Source: SVTX01 sp045585895
GTDB taxonomy: Bacteria > Bacillota > Clostridia > Oscillospirales > CAG-272
Reading direction: 5' to 3'
Assembly (NCBI GenBank): GCA_045585895.1
Contig: JAZMZI010000011.1
Coordinates: 1 to 64,000, forward strand
DNA length: 64,000 nucleotides
This document shows positions 16,852-25,942 of the stretch, one piece after another. Each line of letters opens with the position of its first letter. Position 1 is the first letter of the stretch. Made by a program: the position numbers and the translations under genes. Under the pieces are notes generated by a model. It was given only the letters and a program-made list of their open reading frames with translations. It did not search any database and was not told where the DNA came from.

Positions 16852-18210
16852 ATGGCTGAAGATATTATCAGAAAGCTGCCCTTCTCCGCCATTGCGGAGC
16901 AATCCTTATTAGGCTCTATCCTCATTGATCCCCAGTGTATAAATCTTGTGGCGGACACTATTTCGTCGGACGATTTTTATCTTGAGGAAAACAGACAGAT
17001 CTATCTTGCTATGCACGGTCTTTTCGTCACCAACAGCCAGATAGATATCGTCACTCTTATCGATGAGTTAGTTAAAAAGGGCATATATTCAAAATCGGGC
17101 GGAGAGGAATACATAAAGGTCATCGCAGAGACGGTTCCCAACGCCCTCAACGTAAGGGATTACGCCAAGATCGTTAAAGACAAGAGCATTTTGCGTCAGC
17201 TTATCACGATGTGCGCGGAGGTATCCGACGCGGCATACTCCGAGCAGGACGAGGTTGCGGGAATTCTTGAGTCGGCGCAGAGCAAGCTCTATTCCATAAC
17301 TCAGGGACGCGAAACCAAGAACTTCCGTCACATCCGTGAAGTACTTACTGACGTTTACGCGCACTTAAACGAGCTTCGTACCAATCCCGAAGCAAGCGCG
17401 GGAACCTCCACGGGATTCCGCTCTCTTGACCGAGTACTTGCGGGAATGGGCAACAGTGACCTCGTTATCGTCGGAGCGCGCCCCGGTATGGGTAAGACCT
17501 CCTTCTGTCTTAATATAGGAACTAACGTTGCAAAGCAGACGAAAAAAGCCGTTGCTATATTCTCTCTCGAGATGTCTGCTGAGCAGCTTGTAAGCAGAGT
17601 TATTTCCAGCGAGGCACTCATCGACAGCTACGCTCTTCGTACGGGTGAGCTTAAACCCGAGGAATGGGGTCACATCGCTCAGGCAGCATCCTCTCTTTCG
17701 GGATGCGACATCCTTATCGACGACACTCCCGGTATTTCCGTCACCAAAATGAAGGCAAAGCTTCGCCGCGTTGAAAATCTCGGTCTGGTGGTTATAGACT
17801 ACCTCCAGCTTATGCAGTCCGACAAGAAGATAGAAAACAGAACCCAGGAGGTCTCCGAGATCTCGCGTTCTTTGAAGATACTCGCAAAGGAGCTTAACGT
17901 TCCCGTCATCTGCTGCTCTCAGCTTTCCCGTGGAACCGAGGCTAACACCAATAAGCGTCCTATGATCTCTCACCTCCGTGAATCGGGATCTATCGAGCAG
18001 GACGCCGACGTAATTATCTTCCTTTACAGAGACGAATACTATAAAAATGCCGAGGGTGGCGACAGCGTTGCTCCCGACACCGAGCAGAACGTGGCGGAAA
18101 TAATTATTGCAAAGAACCGTCACGGCTCCACCGACACAGTAAAGGTAGGCTGGACGGGTCGCTACACCAAGTTCCGCGAGCTTGCCAACGAAGGCGATCT
18201 GCCACAGTAA
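16852..18210 (+). CDS. dnaB: Replicative DNA helicase (DnaB; DnaC in B. subtilis)
   Basis: A 452-residue hexameric helicase that unwinds DNA at the fork. The N-terminal primase-interacting domain begins LPFSAIAEQSLLGSILIDP; the RecA-like domain has Walker A GARPGMGKT (about residue 205), IFSLEMSAEQL, Walker B VVIDYLQLM, and SQLSRGTEANTNKRPMISHLRESG-type motifs followed by EQDADVIIFLYRDEYY. The start follows TTGGAG. Full length, no intein. Confidence 0.97.
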   Translation: MAEDIIRKLPFSAIAEQSLLGSILIDPQCINLVADTISSDDFYLEENRQIYLAMHGLFVTNSQIDIVTLIDELVKKGIYSKSGGEEYIKVIAETVPNALNVRDYAKIVKDKSILRQLITMCAEVSDAAYSEQDEVAGILESAQSKLYSITQGRETKNFRHIREVLTDVYAHLNELRTNPEASAGTSTGFRSLDRVLAGMGNSDLVIVGARPGMGKTSFCLNIGTNVAKQTKKAVAIFSLEMSAEQLVSRVISSEALIDSYALRTGELKPEEWGHIAQAASSLSGCDILIDDTPGISVTKMKAKLRRVENLGLVVIDYLQLMQSDKKIENRTQEVSEISRSLKILAKELNVPVICCSQLSRGTEANTNKRPMISHLRESGSIEQDADVIIFLYRDEYYKNAEGGDSVAPDTEQNVAEIIIAKNRHGSTDTVKVGWTGRYTKFRELANEGDLPQ

Positions 18211-18242
18211 GACTACACAAATAATAATATCGGAGATCATTT

Positions 18243-19625
18243 ATGATCGTAAAATTTCCCGAATTTTTAAAATCCCCCCACGCGCTTGCGAAAACGAACA
18301 AAGACGAGCCCGTGCTTGTGGCTCTCTCGGGCGGAGCAGACTCGGTCTCGCTTCTGCACCTGCTCTGCGAATTGCGAAAGGCATCTCATTTTCCGCTATA
18401 TGCGGCTCACGTGAATCACGGAATAAGAACCGATGCCTACGGCAACGAAGCGGCGAGAGACGAAGAATTCTGCAAAAAGCTTTGCGAAAGTCTTGAAGTT
18501 GAGCTTTTTACGGAGCACATTGACGTCCCCGCCCTGTCAAAAGACTCGGGCAAAAGCCTTGAAACCGCCGCCCGAGAAGCAAGGTACGCGTTTTTCGCAA
18601 AAATAATGCGCGAGAGATCGATAAAGATATTGGCAACGGCGCACAACGCCGATGACAATTTTGAGACCCAACTCTTCAACCTCTGCCGAGGCTGCGGCAT
18701 TGACGGTCTGTGCGGGATCCCGGAAACCCGTCCCTTCACCGAAGCGGAAGCAACCATCGTAAGACCCATTCTTTCCGCTTCAAAGCGCGATATACTCGAC
18801 TTTTGTTACTCTTACGGCTTCGATTACGTTACCGATAGCACCAACCTTACCGACGACTGCACGAGAAACAAATTAAGGCTGAATATAATTCCGCAACTTA
18901 AAGAAATATTCGGCTCTCCCGAACGATCAGGCTCAAGACTTGCCGAATACGCAAAAGAGGATTCGGACTTTATAAGAAGCGAGGCTGAAAAGCTGCTTTT
19001 TACCATGGGCGACAAAATCGATTGCGCAATTTTGCGCAGAACACATCCATCCATCGCAAAAAGAGTTATCAGAACGGCTTTTGAAAAACATTCGGACGAG
19101 GGACTTGAAAGCGTCCACACCGAAAGCATGCTAAACTTTGTCTGTGAAGGCAAAAACGGAAGTCTTTCTCTTCCCGATAACACTGTTGCCGTTTTCGAGG
19201 ACGGATATCTGAGCTTTCGCGCAGAAAGTGACGAAAAAACCGAAGATATGCCTTATCTTGTTTCTCTTTTCCACGGGATAAACTTTGCAGGCAATAATTT
19301 TGCGATATCACTGACAGAATCAGACCGCAAAACGCTCGAAACTTGCCCCGAGGGATATCGGATCTACGCTTCGGCAAGGATCAAAGCAAAAGGAGAGCTT
19401 TCAGCAAGGAACCGCCGCGAGGGAGACACCGTCTTATCCAACGGCATGCACAAGAAGCTAAAAAAGCTTATGTGCGACAAAAAGGTGCCGACGCGCGACC
19501 GCAACGGCATTCCGCTTATCATTTCGAACGACGAAATAATCTACGCTCCACTTTGCGCGGTATCAGATAATGCGTTGAGCGGAGAAAACAAAACCGAATA
19601 CAAAATCACTGTATATAAAAAATAA
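18243..19625 (+). CDS. tilS: tRNA(Ile)-lysidine synthetase
   Basis: A 460-residue ATP-dependent enzyme that attaches lysine to C34 of tRNA-Ile(CAU), giving lysidine. The PP-loop motif ALSGGADSVSLLHLL lies at about residues 25-39; AAHVNHGIR, TAHNADDNFET and NLTDDCTRNKLRLNIIP are further family motifs. The C-terminal substrate-binding and TilS_C domains (LSARNRREGDTV, KKLKKLMCDKKVPTRDRNGIPLI) are present. GGAGAT precedes the ATG. Followed by hpt and ftsH, the standard cluster. Confidence 0.95.
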   Translation: MIVKFPEFLKSPHALAKTNKDEPVLVALSGGADSVSLLHLLCELRKASHFPLYAAHVNHGIRTDAYGNEAARDEEFCKKLCESLEVELFTEHIDVPALSKDSGKSLETAAREARYAFFAKIMRERSIKILATAHNADDNFETQLFNLCRGCGIDGLCGIPETRPFTEAEATIVRPILSASKRDILDFCYSYGFDYVTDSTNLTDDCTRNKLRLNIIPQLKEIFGSPERSGSRLAEYAKEDSDFIRSEAEKLLFTMGDKIDCAILRRTHPSIAKRVIRTAFEKHSDEGLESVHTESMLNFVCEGKNGSLSLPDNTVAVFEDGYLSFRAESDEKTEDMPYLVSLFHGINFAGNNFAISLTESDRKTLETCPEGYRIYASARIKAKGELSARNRREGDTVLSNGMHKKLKKLMCDKKVPTRDRNGIPLIISNDEIIYAPLCAVSDNALSGENKTEYKITVYKK

Positions 19626-19657
19626 TTGTGCCGCACTGCGGCGGAACGGAGACAATA

Positions 19658-20206
19658 ATGCTTCAGGATATTGAAAGAATACTTGTTAATCGAGTTGAGC
19701 TTGACGAAATAACCACAAGTCTTGCAAAGCAGATAACCAAAGACTACAAAGGCTCTAAAAAGCCCCTCATCGTAATAACCATCCTTAAGGGTTCTATGCT
19801 TTTTGCATCTGATCTTATGAAAAAGATCGAGCTTCCCTTGGAGCTTGAATTTATGAAGGTGTCCTCCTACGGCGCGGGCACCAAGAACTCGGGCGAGATC
19901 AAAATACATCTCGACCTTATGAGAGAAAATCTCGAGCAGTACGATCTGCTTATAATCGAGGATATAGTTGACAGCGGACGCACGCTTTCGCGACTTACTC
20001 AGCTCCTCAAAAACAGAAACGCAAACAGCGTCAAGACCTGTACCCTTCTCGACAAGCCCTCCCGCCGAGAGGTCGAATTCGTACCCGATTACTGCGGACG
20101 CCAAATAGAAGATGAATTCGTGGTTGGCTACGGACTTGACTACGACGAAAAATACAGAAATCTCCCATACGTGGGAATACTTAAAAGAAGCGTTTACGAA
20201 AAATAA
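19658..20206 (+). CDS. hpt: Hypoxanthine phosphoribosyltransferase
   Basis: A 182-residue purine salvage enzyme making IMP or GMP from PRPP and base. The PRPP-binding loop is IIEDIVDSGRTLSRL; the N-terminal ITILKGSMLFASDLMK, the flexible-loop FMKVSSYGAGTKNSGEI and the C-terminal VGYGLDYDEKYRNLPYVGIL complete the family pattern. The start is ATG 19658 after CGGAGAC; the in-frame GTG at 19628 has no binding site. Confidence 0.95.
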   Translation: MLQDIERILVNRVELDEITTSLAKQITKDYKGSKKPLIVITILKGSMLFASDLMKKIELPLELEFMKVSSYGAGTKNSGEIKIHLDLMRENLEQYDLLIIEDIVDSGRTLSRLTQLLKNRNANSVKTCTLLDKPSRREVEFVPDYCGRQIEDEFVVGYGLDYDEKYRNLPYVGILKRSVYEK

Positions 20207-20293
20207 TTTTCGCAAACCCTCACATTACCGTAACATAGAGTTAACATACGGGTGATATACTTTACTGAATGAAAATTTTATTCTCAAATCACA

Positions 20294-20321
20294 TTGAACT
20301 ATGCGATTTGAGGCATATAAT
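20294..20321 (+). promoter_or_regulatory. Candidate ftsH promoter
   Basis: TTGAAC (20294-20299), 16-nt spacer, TATAAT (20316-20321), 39 nt before the ftsH ATG. A small inverted repeat CTCAAATC...GATTTGAG (20283-20312) overlaps the promoter. Confidence 0.5.
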
Positions 20322-20360
20322 ATAAAAGACTATCCCAAAGCAACATAAACGGAGGACTAA

Positions 20361-22514
20361 ATGAAGAAAAACGTAAAACAGATACTTTTTTACGTCGCAC
20401 TTATCGCGGTGGTCATCATCGTGTGCGTTCTGCTTTTCCAGAAAAGTGACGGCGCAGAAATGAAATATTCCGACGTGGTCGAGGCGTTCAAGACCGAGCA
20501 GGTCGAAAGCTTCGAAATGGGTAACAACAACGTTCTGAAGCTTATTTTCAAGGACGGCGCTCCCATGGCAGAGGAATTCGGTGCAAAAAATAAAGACGGT
20601 AAATATACCGCAAGCTACAAGGTCTCAAGCATAGGCATCTTCCACGCAGACCTTGGCGACGATATAGAGAAACAGATCGAGGAAGGAAAGCTCGTGGGCG
20701 AATACGTGCCCCCCGCAGAATACTCGGCTTGGCTCTCGTATATTCCGATCATTCTCGTCGTGGTGGCACTTATCGTAATGTATATCATTATGACACGCTC
20801 CATCAGCAACGGCGGCCCCGGCAAGATGAACAATTTCGCAAAATCCCGCGCAAAGATGGCTACCCCCTCCGACAAAGATAAGGTCACCTTCAAGGACGTA
20901 GCGGGCGCAGACGAGGAAAAGGAAGAGCTTGAAGAAGTAGTCGAATTCCTTAAAGACCCCTCCAAGTTCGCAAAGCTTGGTGCAAAGATTCCCCATGGCG
21001 TTCTGCTCATGGGCCCTCCCGGTACGGGTAAGACCCTGCTTGCAAAGGCAGTGGCGGGAGAAGCGGGTGTTCCCTTCTTCTCTATCTCGGGTTCCGATTT
21101 CGTTGAAATGTACGTCGGCGTCGGCGCGTCGAGAGTGCGTGACCTCTTCGACACCGCGAGAAAAGCTCCCGCATCTATCGTATTCATCGACGAGATCGAC
21201 GCAGTGGGGCGTCACAGAGGCGCAGGTCTCGGAGGCGGTCACGACGAGAGAGAGCAGACTCTGAACCAGCTTCTCGTTGAAATGGACGGTTTCGGCTCTC
21301 ACGACGGAATAATCGTTATCGCGGCAACTAACCGCCCCGACATCCTTGACCCCGCGCTTCTCCGTCCCGGTCGTTTCGATAGACAGATAACCGTAAACTA
21401 TCCCGACATCAACGGAAGAATCGAAATACTCAAGGTTCACTCCAGAAACAAACCCCTTGAAGGCTCGGTAGACCTTAAGGAGGTCGCAAGAATGACCGTA
21501 GGCTTTACGGGCGCAGACCTTGCAAACCTTCTTAACGAGGCGGCGCTTCTCGCCACCAGAAGAAACAAGAGCCTTATCGGTATGGACGATATCGCAGACG
21601 CGTTCATCAGAGTTATCGCAGGTCCCAAGAAGAAGTCCAGAGTTATGAAGGACGAAGAAAAGCGCAACACCGCTTATCACGAGGCTGGTCACGCTATGAT
21701 AGCTTACCATCTTGGTCTCGACCCCGTTCAGCAGATATCCATTATCCCTTCGGGACGCGCGCTCGGTTATACCCTTAATCCTCCTACCGAAGATAAGTAC
21801 AGCGTATATAAGAGCGAGCTTAAGAAGCAGATATCCATGCTTCTCGGCGGCAGAGCCGCGGAGGAGATCGTTAACGGCGATGTCAGCGGCGGCGCGTCCA
21901 ACGATATAGAGAGAGCGACCAAGACCGCAAAGAATATGGTAACGAGACTCGGTATGTCCGATATTCTCGGTCCCCGTTGCTTCGGCAACGATCAGGGCGA
22001 GGTATTCCTCGGCAGAGACTTCTCCTCCTCTCAGGATTATTCCGAGGAGGTTGCGGCTAAGATCGACAGTGAGATCCACGCAATCATCAGTGAGGCATAT
22101 AACAAGGCAAAAGATATCCTTACGGGCGACATCGCCAAGCTCCACTTTATCGCAGAGTACCTCGTTAAGCACGAGATCATGGACGGCGATCAGTTCAAGG
22201 CTGTAATGGAAAGCGCAGAGCCTTCTATGGAAGAGATCGAGGCTATTGCCGAGGCAAAGAAGCAGAAGAGCCTCGAGGATAATAAGAACCGCGAGATCGA
22301 AATTGCCGAAAAGGAAAAAGCCGAAGCAGAAGCTAAGGCGAAAGCCGAAGCCGAAGCTAACGCAAACGGCGAGAGTGCCGAGGCAGAAGCAGAGGCAGAA
22401 GCAGAGGTAGAAGCAGAAGCAGAGACCGAAGAGCTTAAAACCGAAGCAGTAGACGGCGAGACCGAAGAAACTGCCGAAACGAATGACGAAAGCTCCGACG
22501 GCGAAAACGAATAA
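20361..22514 (+). CDS. ftsH: ATP-dependent zinc metalloprotease FtsH
   Basis: A 717-residue membrane AAA+ protease that degrades misfolded membrane and regulatory proteins. Two transmembrane helices (about residues 5-25 and 128-150) flank an extracytoplasmic domain. The AAA module has Walker A GPPGTGKT (about 218), Walker B IVFIDEIDAVG, and RPGRFDRQI; the zinc site is HEAGH (about 439-443) with a downstream Asp ligand in the SNDIERAT region. The C-terminal 90 residues are an unusual Ala/Glu repeat tail (AEAEAEAEAE type), absent from standard FtsH. GGAGGAC precedes the ATG. Confidence 0.97.
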   Translation: MKKNVKQILFYVALIAVVIIVCVLLFQKSDGAEMKYSDVVEAFKTEQVESFEMGNNNVLKLIFKDGAPMAEEFGAKNKDGKYTASYKVSSIGIFHADLGDDIEKQIEEGKLVGEYVPPAEYSAWLSYIPIILVVVALIVMYIIMTRSISNGGPGKMNNFAKSRAKMATPSDKDKVTFKDVAGADEEKEELEEVVEFLKDPSKFAKLGAKIPHGVLLMGPPGTGKTLLAKAVAGEAGVPFFSISGSDFVEMYVGVGASRVRDLFDTARKAPASIVFIDEIDAVGRHRGAGLGGGHDEREQTLNQLLVEMDGFGSHDGIIVIAATNRPDILDPALLRPGRFDRQITVNYPDINGRIEILKVHSRNKPLEGSVDLKEVARMTVGFTGADLANLLNEAALLATRRNKSLIGMDDIADAFIRVIAGPKKKSRVMKDEEKRNTAYHEAGHAMIAYHLGLDPVQQISIIPSGRALGYTLNPPTEDKYSVYKSELKKQISMLLGGRAAEEIVNGDVSGGASNDIERATKTAKNMVTRLGMSDILGPRCFGNDQGEVFLGRDFSSSQDYSEEVAAKIDSEIHAIISEAYNKAKDILTGDIAKLHFIAEYLVKHEIMDGDQFKAVMESAEPSMEEIEAIAEAKKQKSLEDNKNREIEIAEKEKAEAEAKAKAEAEANANGESAEAEAEAEAEVEAEAETEELKTEAVDGETEETAETNDESSDGENE

Positions 22515-22524
22515 TATCTAACAC

Positions 22525-22560
22525 AAAAAGCCTATCGCACTCGGTAGGCTTTTTTGTTTT
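22525..22560 (+). terminator. Terminator after ftsH
   Basis: AAAAAGCCTA (22525-22534) pairs with TAGGCTTTTT (22545-22554), followed by GTTTT. Confidence 0.9.
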
Positions 22561-22726
22561 ATAATTATAATTTTTTTTTGGGGGTAGCGGTGCGCTTGAG
22601 ACGAACATTGTCGTAGGGCGGGGGCTTGCTCCCGACGTTATATTGGTTTTAAATCCTTCGTTCACGGGAAGCAGCGCGAGGGTCTTGAATGATACCACGG
22701 TGTGGTGTCAGACCTGCGCATAACTA

Positions 22727-22760
22727 TCCCCGACGTCGGTCAAGTTGATCGGCGTCGGGG
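22727..22760. repeat. Dispersed hairpin repeat, copy 1
   Basis: A 34-nt imperfect palindrome with CCCCGACG and CGTCGGGG arms, followed on the plus strand by TTTT. A nearly identical copy is at 43937-43970. It lies in the convergent spacer between ftsH and the carboxypeptidase gene. Upstream, 22613-22640 holds another GC-rich hairpin (GGGCGGGGGCTTGCTCCC) and 22691-22710 a third (GATACCAC/GTGGTGTC). Confidence 0.6.
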
Positions 22761-22789
22761 TTTTGTTACGCAAAAATTACTATTTAATT

Positions 22790-23557
22790 TTACTTTCCGA
22801 GATACTCTTCAAGTGTAATTCCCTTTTCGTGCATCTCGGTTGCGGCGGCGACACCGACGAAGCGGTAGTGCCACGACTCGTAGGCATAGCCCGTAACGTC
22901 GGTCTTATCCTCGGGATAGCGGAGGATGAAGCCGAATTTATGGGCGTTTTCGCAGAGCCACTCGTAAGCCTCGGTCTCGGCAAAGCCCTTGTCGGTATCC
23001 GAATAATCGGTCTCGCTTCCATAATTTACAAGATCAAGCATTTCGTTGGTGATAAGGTCAACGCAAAGTCCCGTGTGGTGCTCGCTCTTGCCCGGCTCTG
23101 CGGAATAAGAAAGCACGTATTCCTTGACCTTATTGTCGCTCCAAGTGGGGTGCTTGAGCTTTTCTTCTACCAGATATCCCTCGAAAAGGGTTTTCTGCCT
23201 CTGGTAGCTGCGGTATCCGCTTGTGATAGAAACGTTCTTGATCCCGCAGGCTCTCATTTCCTTTATAAGCGCCTCGGCCGCCGCTGCCGCGTCCTTTTGA
23301 AGTGAAATATCCTTGCCGTTCGTGGTATATTCTCCGTCAACGTCGATCAGATCGTCGGGCTTATAGTCGGAATCTACGGGATTTTCCTTGTTGACAAGCT
23401 CCAAAAACTTTTTGTCCTTGGTGTTAAGCACCTTCTCAACCTCCTTTATGTCGGTCTTATAATCAAAATCTTTGGTAGACGCTCCCGCGCAGGACGAAAG
23501 GAGCAGAACTCCCAAAACAGCCAGCGCGCCTATTTTTACAAATCCGTTTATTTTCAT
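22790..23557 (-). CDS. VanY/LAS-family D-alanyl-D-alanine carboxypeptidase lipoprotein
   Basis: A 255-residue exported lipoprotein: hydrophobic signal with lipobox LLSSC (Cys23). The C-terminal zinc peptidase domain has SGYRSYQRQ, the metal motif EHHTGLCVDL (SxHxxGxAxD type) and WHYRFVG (catalytic Glu region and His ligand). It should trim the terminal D-Ala from peptidoglycan stem peptides outside the membrane; vancomycin resistance is not implied because no vanHAX genes are nearby. The start overlaps the mnmM stop (ATGA), so the two are translationally coupled. Confidence 0.9.
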   Translation of the reverse strand: MKINGFVKIGALAVLGVLLLSSCAGASTKDFDYKTDIKEVEKVLNTKDKKFLELVNKENPVDSDYKPDDLIDVDGEYTTNGKDISLQKDAAAAAEALIKEMRACGIKNVSITSGYRSYQRQKTLFEGYLVEEKLKHPTWSDNKVKEYVLSYSAEPGKSEHHTGLCVDLITNEMLDLVNYGSETDYSDTDKGFAETEAYEWLCENAHKFGFILRYPEDKTDVTGYAYESWHYRFVGVAAATEMHEKGITLEEYLGK

Positions 23558-24126
23558 TTTTCCTCCCTGCGATCGGCCTTGGTCTCGACCATAAAGAAAT
23601 AGGGCGAGGTGGCGCTGTTGATTATCTTTACCTTGGTCACGCAGACCTTGAAGCGGCTCAGTCCTTCGAAATATTCTTCAAGCATCTTTCCTTCCAGATC
23701 TCCCTCGGGGTGACCCGGATAGACCGCGATATTAAGTATGGCGTCCTTATCGAGAAGCTCGATCGCCGCCTCCACCGCGGGCATAGTGGTCTCGCGCATA
23801 GTGGTTATGGTCTTATCTCCGCCGGGGAGCCAGCCAAGATTGAACATTCCCGCCTTTATAGGCTCCTTGACGTAGTTTTTTACGTTGTGGTGGGAGTCGC
23901 AGATAAGGGTGTAGTTATCGGGACAGCCCGCCGCTTTGAGATTTTTTGCGGTAGAGTCCACCGCCGACTGCTGGATATCAAAGGCATAAACGTGTCCCTT
24001 TTCGCCAACGGTCTTGGACAAAAACTCGGTATCGTGACCGTTGCCCATGGTAAAGTCCACGCAAACGTCACCCTCTTTAAGGTGAGTCAGAATGAACTGC
24101 TTATGTAAATCGAGAAGATCTATCAT
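23554..24126 (-). CDS. mnmM: MnmM/YtqB-type tRNA wobble-uridine methyltransferase
   Basis: A 190-residue class I SAM methyltransferase. HLKEGDVCVDFTMGNGHDTEFLSK is the SAM-binding loop and matches the MnmM/YtqB family, which methylates the nm5(s2)U34 wobble base in tRNAs; YAFDIQQSAV and the late GWLPGGDKTITT and IAVYPGHPEG motifs agree. Cytoplasmic. It is the upstream partner of the VanY-like gene with a 4-nt overlap; no functional link between the two is evident. Confidence 0.88.
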   Translation of the reverse strand: MIDLLDLHKQFILTHLKEGDVCVDFTMGNGHDTEFLSKTVGEKGHVYAFDIQQSAVDSTAKNLKAAGCPDNYTLICDSHHNVKNYVKEPIKAGMFNLGWLPGGDKTITTMRETTMPAVEAAIELLDKDAILNIAVYPGHPEGDLEGKMLEEYFEGLSRFKVCVTKVKIINSATSPYFFMVETKADRREEK

Positions 24127-24159
24127 TTTTATTATATGCGCCTTACTTGGCTGCCTTTC

Positions 24160-24867
24160 TTATTTTTGGGTTTTGTGAAGATCGGAGCGAAGGAATTTTA
24201 CAGAGCGCTCCACCGAATCCTTGGAATTATACCAAGGCTCGTCTCCGTATCTGTAATCGAATTTCTTGCAGAACCAGCTCACGTCCTCTTTAAGCTCCTC
24301 AAGATATCTTTCCTCTATCCCCTCGACCTGCTTCATAAACTCGGGGATCTTCTTTTTTGGGAGCTTGCTCTGTCCGTACTGCAAGAACTTTCTGTAGTGA
24401 GGCAGACAGAAATAGGGCTGCGCGTCAAGCTTTTTTGAAAAATCGGGATCGGTATTCCAAAGCAGGACCGCGGTCTCCACCATATGCTCGAAATTGAAGG
24501 CTATACGGTCGCAGACGTAGCAGGAGTTTTCAAGCGCGCCTATGCGCTTTATGGGTTTATCCCCCTTACCTCCGCCAAGTCCTCCGTCACGAAGCTCCTT
24601 TTTTAGCTGTTCCAAATGGCTTTCAAGGGTCAGCGCCATCTGGAGCTTTTTCGATCTTCCCAGCATCATGTCGTAATGAGTGCGGCAGAATCCCGTCTCG
24701 TTGGTTCGTATTCTTATATCTGGCTCCATCATCGACGCGCCGAGAATGAGATCGAGCTCGTCGTTTTCAAGCTTATTGTAAAGGGCGCAGAAGGGACAGC
24801 CGCAGCTTTTGTCGGCGGCGGAGGCTTCAAACGCCTCGTTTACGGGTATGGTATAGATCTGTTCCAT
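24160..24867 (-). CDS. DUF6062-like Cys-rich protein
   Basis: A 235-residue soluble protein with paired cysteines and histidines: CGCPFC (about residues 22-27), FCRTHYDMM, SCYVCDRI and YFCLPHYRKFL. The pattern, repeated as two CxxC plus CxxHY units, suggests two metal sites or a covalently bound cofactor and resembles the DUF6062 group of Clostridia. Function is unknown. AAAGGATAAAT precedes the ATG. It is followed by mnmM and the VanY-like gene, 33 nt away, probably in one operon. Confidence 0.7.
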   Translation of the reverse strand: MEQIYTIPVNEAFEASAADKSCGCPFCALYNKLENDELDLILGASMMEPDIRIRTNETGFCRTHYDMMLGRSKKLQMALTLESHLEQLKKELRDGGLGGGKGDKPIKRIGALENSCYVCDRIAFNFEHMVETAVLLWNTDPDFSKKLDAQPYFCLPHYRKFLQYGQSKLPKKKIPEFMKQVEGIEERYLEELKEDVSWFCKKFDYRYGDEPWYNSKDSVERSVKFLRSDLHKTQK

Positions 24868-24907
24868 ATTTATCCTTTCACAAAGCAGAAATTGTTACAA
24901 AATTCTA

Positions 24908-24936
24908 TTGAAATCGTGCAAATTTACTGTTATAAT
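24908..24936 (+). promoter_or_regulatory. Promoter for the glycosylase operon
   Basis: TTGAAA (24908-24913), 17-nt spacer, TATAAT (24931-24936), about 70 nt before the ATG at 25007. Confidence 0.75.
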
Positions 24937-25006
24937 TATAATATATTATTTTATCATAATTCACGCATTTTTTCAAGTGCAATTTTCAGAAATACGGAGA
25001 ATTTTT

Positions 25007-25939
25007 ATGCTGCTTGCTGAAAAAGTTCAAGAATTAAATATCGGTGAGCTTTCCTTTGTGAAAATAGAGGGTGTGGAGCGCTTTGACGTGCGAAAGGTCT
25101 TTGACTGCGGTCAGTGCTTTCGCTTCGACCCCGTTTCAGACTCCGTCCACCAAGCAGAGTTTGCGGGATGCGCCCACGGGCACTATATTTCGGTAGCGCA
25201 GGACGGCGACACGCTTTACATATACAACGCGACCATTGAAGAATACGAAACGCTCTGGAAAGAATTTTTAGGCCTTGACCGCGATTACGGTGAAATAAAC
25301 CGTGATATTCTCTCGCTTTCGGGCAACCCCGCTCTCCGAGAGGCGGTTGAAAGATCAAACGGCATAAGAATTTTAAAGCAAGACGAGTGGGAGGCAATCT
25401 GCTCCTTTATAATCTCTCAAAACAACAATATTCCGAGGATAAAAAAGCTGGTGGCGGCGGTCTCGGCGGCTTGCGGCGAGGAGATCGACGTATCCCTCAT
25501 GAACGGTCATATTGCCGACGCGCACAGCGATCAAAAAGGACACTTTTACTCCTTCCCAACTCCCGAAAACATCCTTGCGCTTGGCATTTCCGGACTTTCG
25601 GAGCTTAAAACGGGTTTCCGCGCAAAATACATATACGACGCGGCTGAAAAAATGTCGGGAGGCGAGATCGACTTTGAGTTTTTGAAGGGCGCGCCTACCG
25701 ACGAATGCGTAAAGCATCTTTGCTCTGTCAAAGGAATCGGGCCCAAGGTCGCTTCCTGCGCCCTGCTTTTCGGATTTGCCAAGCTCGACGCATTTCCCAT
25801 TGACGTTTGGATAAAAAAAGTAATGGCAAAATATTTCGATAAGGATTTTGACCCCACCGACCTCGGTCGTTTTGCGGGAATCGCCCAGCAGTATCTTTTC
25901 TACTACGAAAGGTATTTGCAGAGCAAAAACGGAGATTGA
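25007..25939 (+). CDS. ogg: 8-oxoguanine DNA glycosylase (OGG-type HhH-GPD)
   Basis: A 310-residue base-excision repair enzyme. The N-terminal OGG domain (FDVRKVFDCGQCFRFDP) is followed by ICSFIISQNNNIPRIKKLV, the helix-hairpin-helix KGIGPKVASCALLFGF (about residue 244, with the catalytic Lys) and the catalytic Asp in FPIDVWI (about 264). This is the eukaryote-like OGG1 type found in many Clostridia, acting on oxidised guanine and also nicking as a lyase. The start is ATG 25007 after ACGGAGAA; the frame upstream to 24908 overlaps the promoter. Confidence 0.93.
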   Translation: MLLAEKVQELNIGELSFVKIEGVERFDVRKVFDCGQCFRFDPVSDSVHQAEFAGCAHGHYISVAQDGDTLYIYNATIEEYETLWKEFLGLDRDYGEINRDILSLSGNPALREAVERSNGIRILKQDEWEAICSFIISQNNNIPRIKKLVAAVSAACGEEIDVSLMNGHIADAHSDQKGHFYSFPTPENILALGISGLSELKTGFRAKYIYDAAEKMSGGEIDFEFLKGAPTDECVKHLCSVKGIGPKVASCALLFGFAKLDAFPIDVWIKKVMAKYFDKDFDPTDLGRFAGIAQQYLFYYERYLQSKNGD

Positions 25940-25942
25940 CAT

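Noticed and set aside
20625..22172. A 515-codon frame antisense to ftsH
   Set aside because: Shadow frame with no start signal; the sense strand is a complete FtsH.
22790..23557. Vancomycin resistance VanY
   Set aside because: The LAS peptidase motifs fit VanY, but no vanH, vanA, vanX or VanRS genes are near, so it is called a housekeeping carboxypeptidase.
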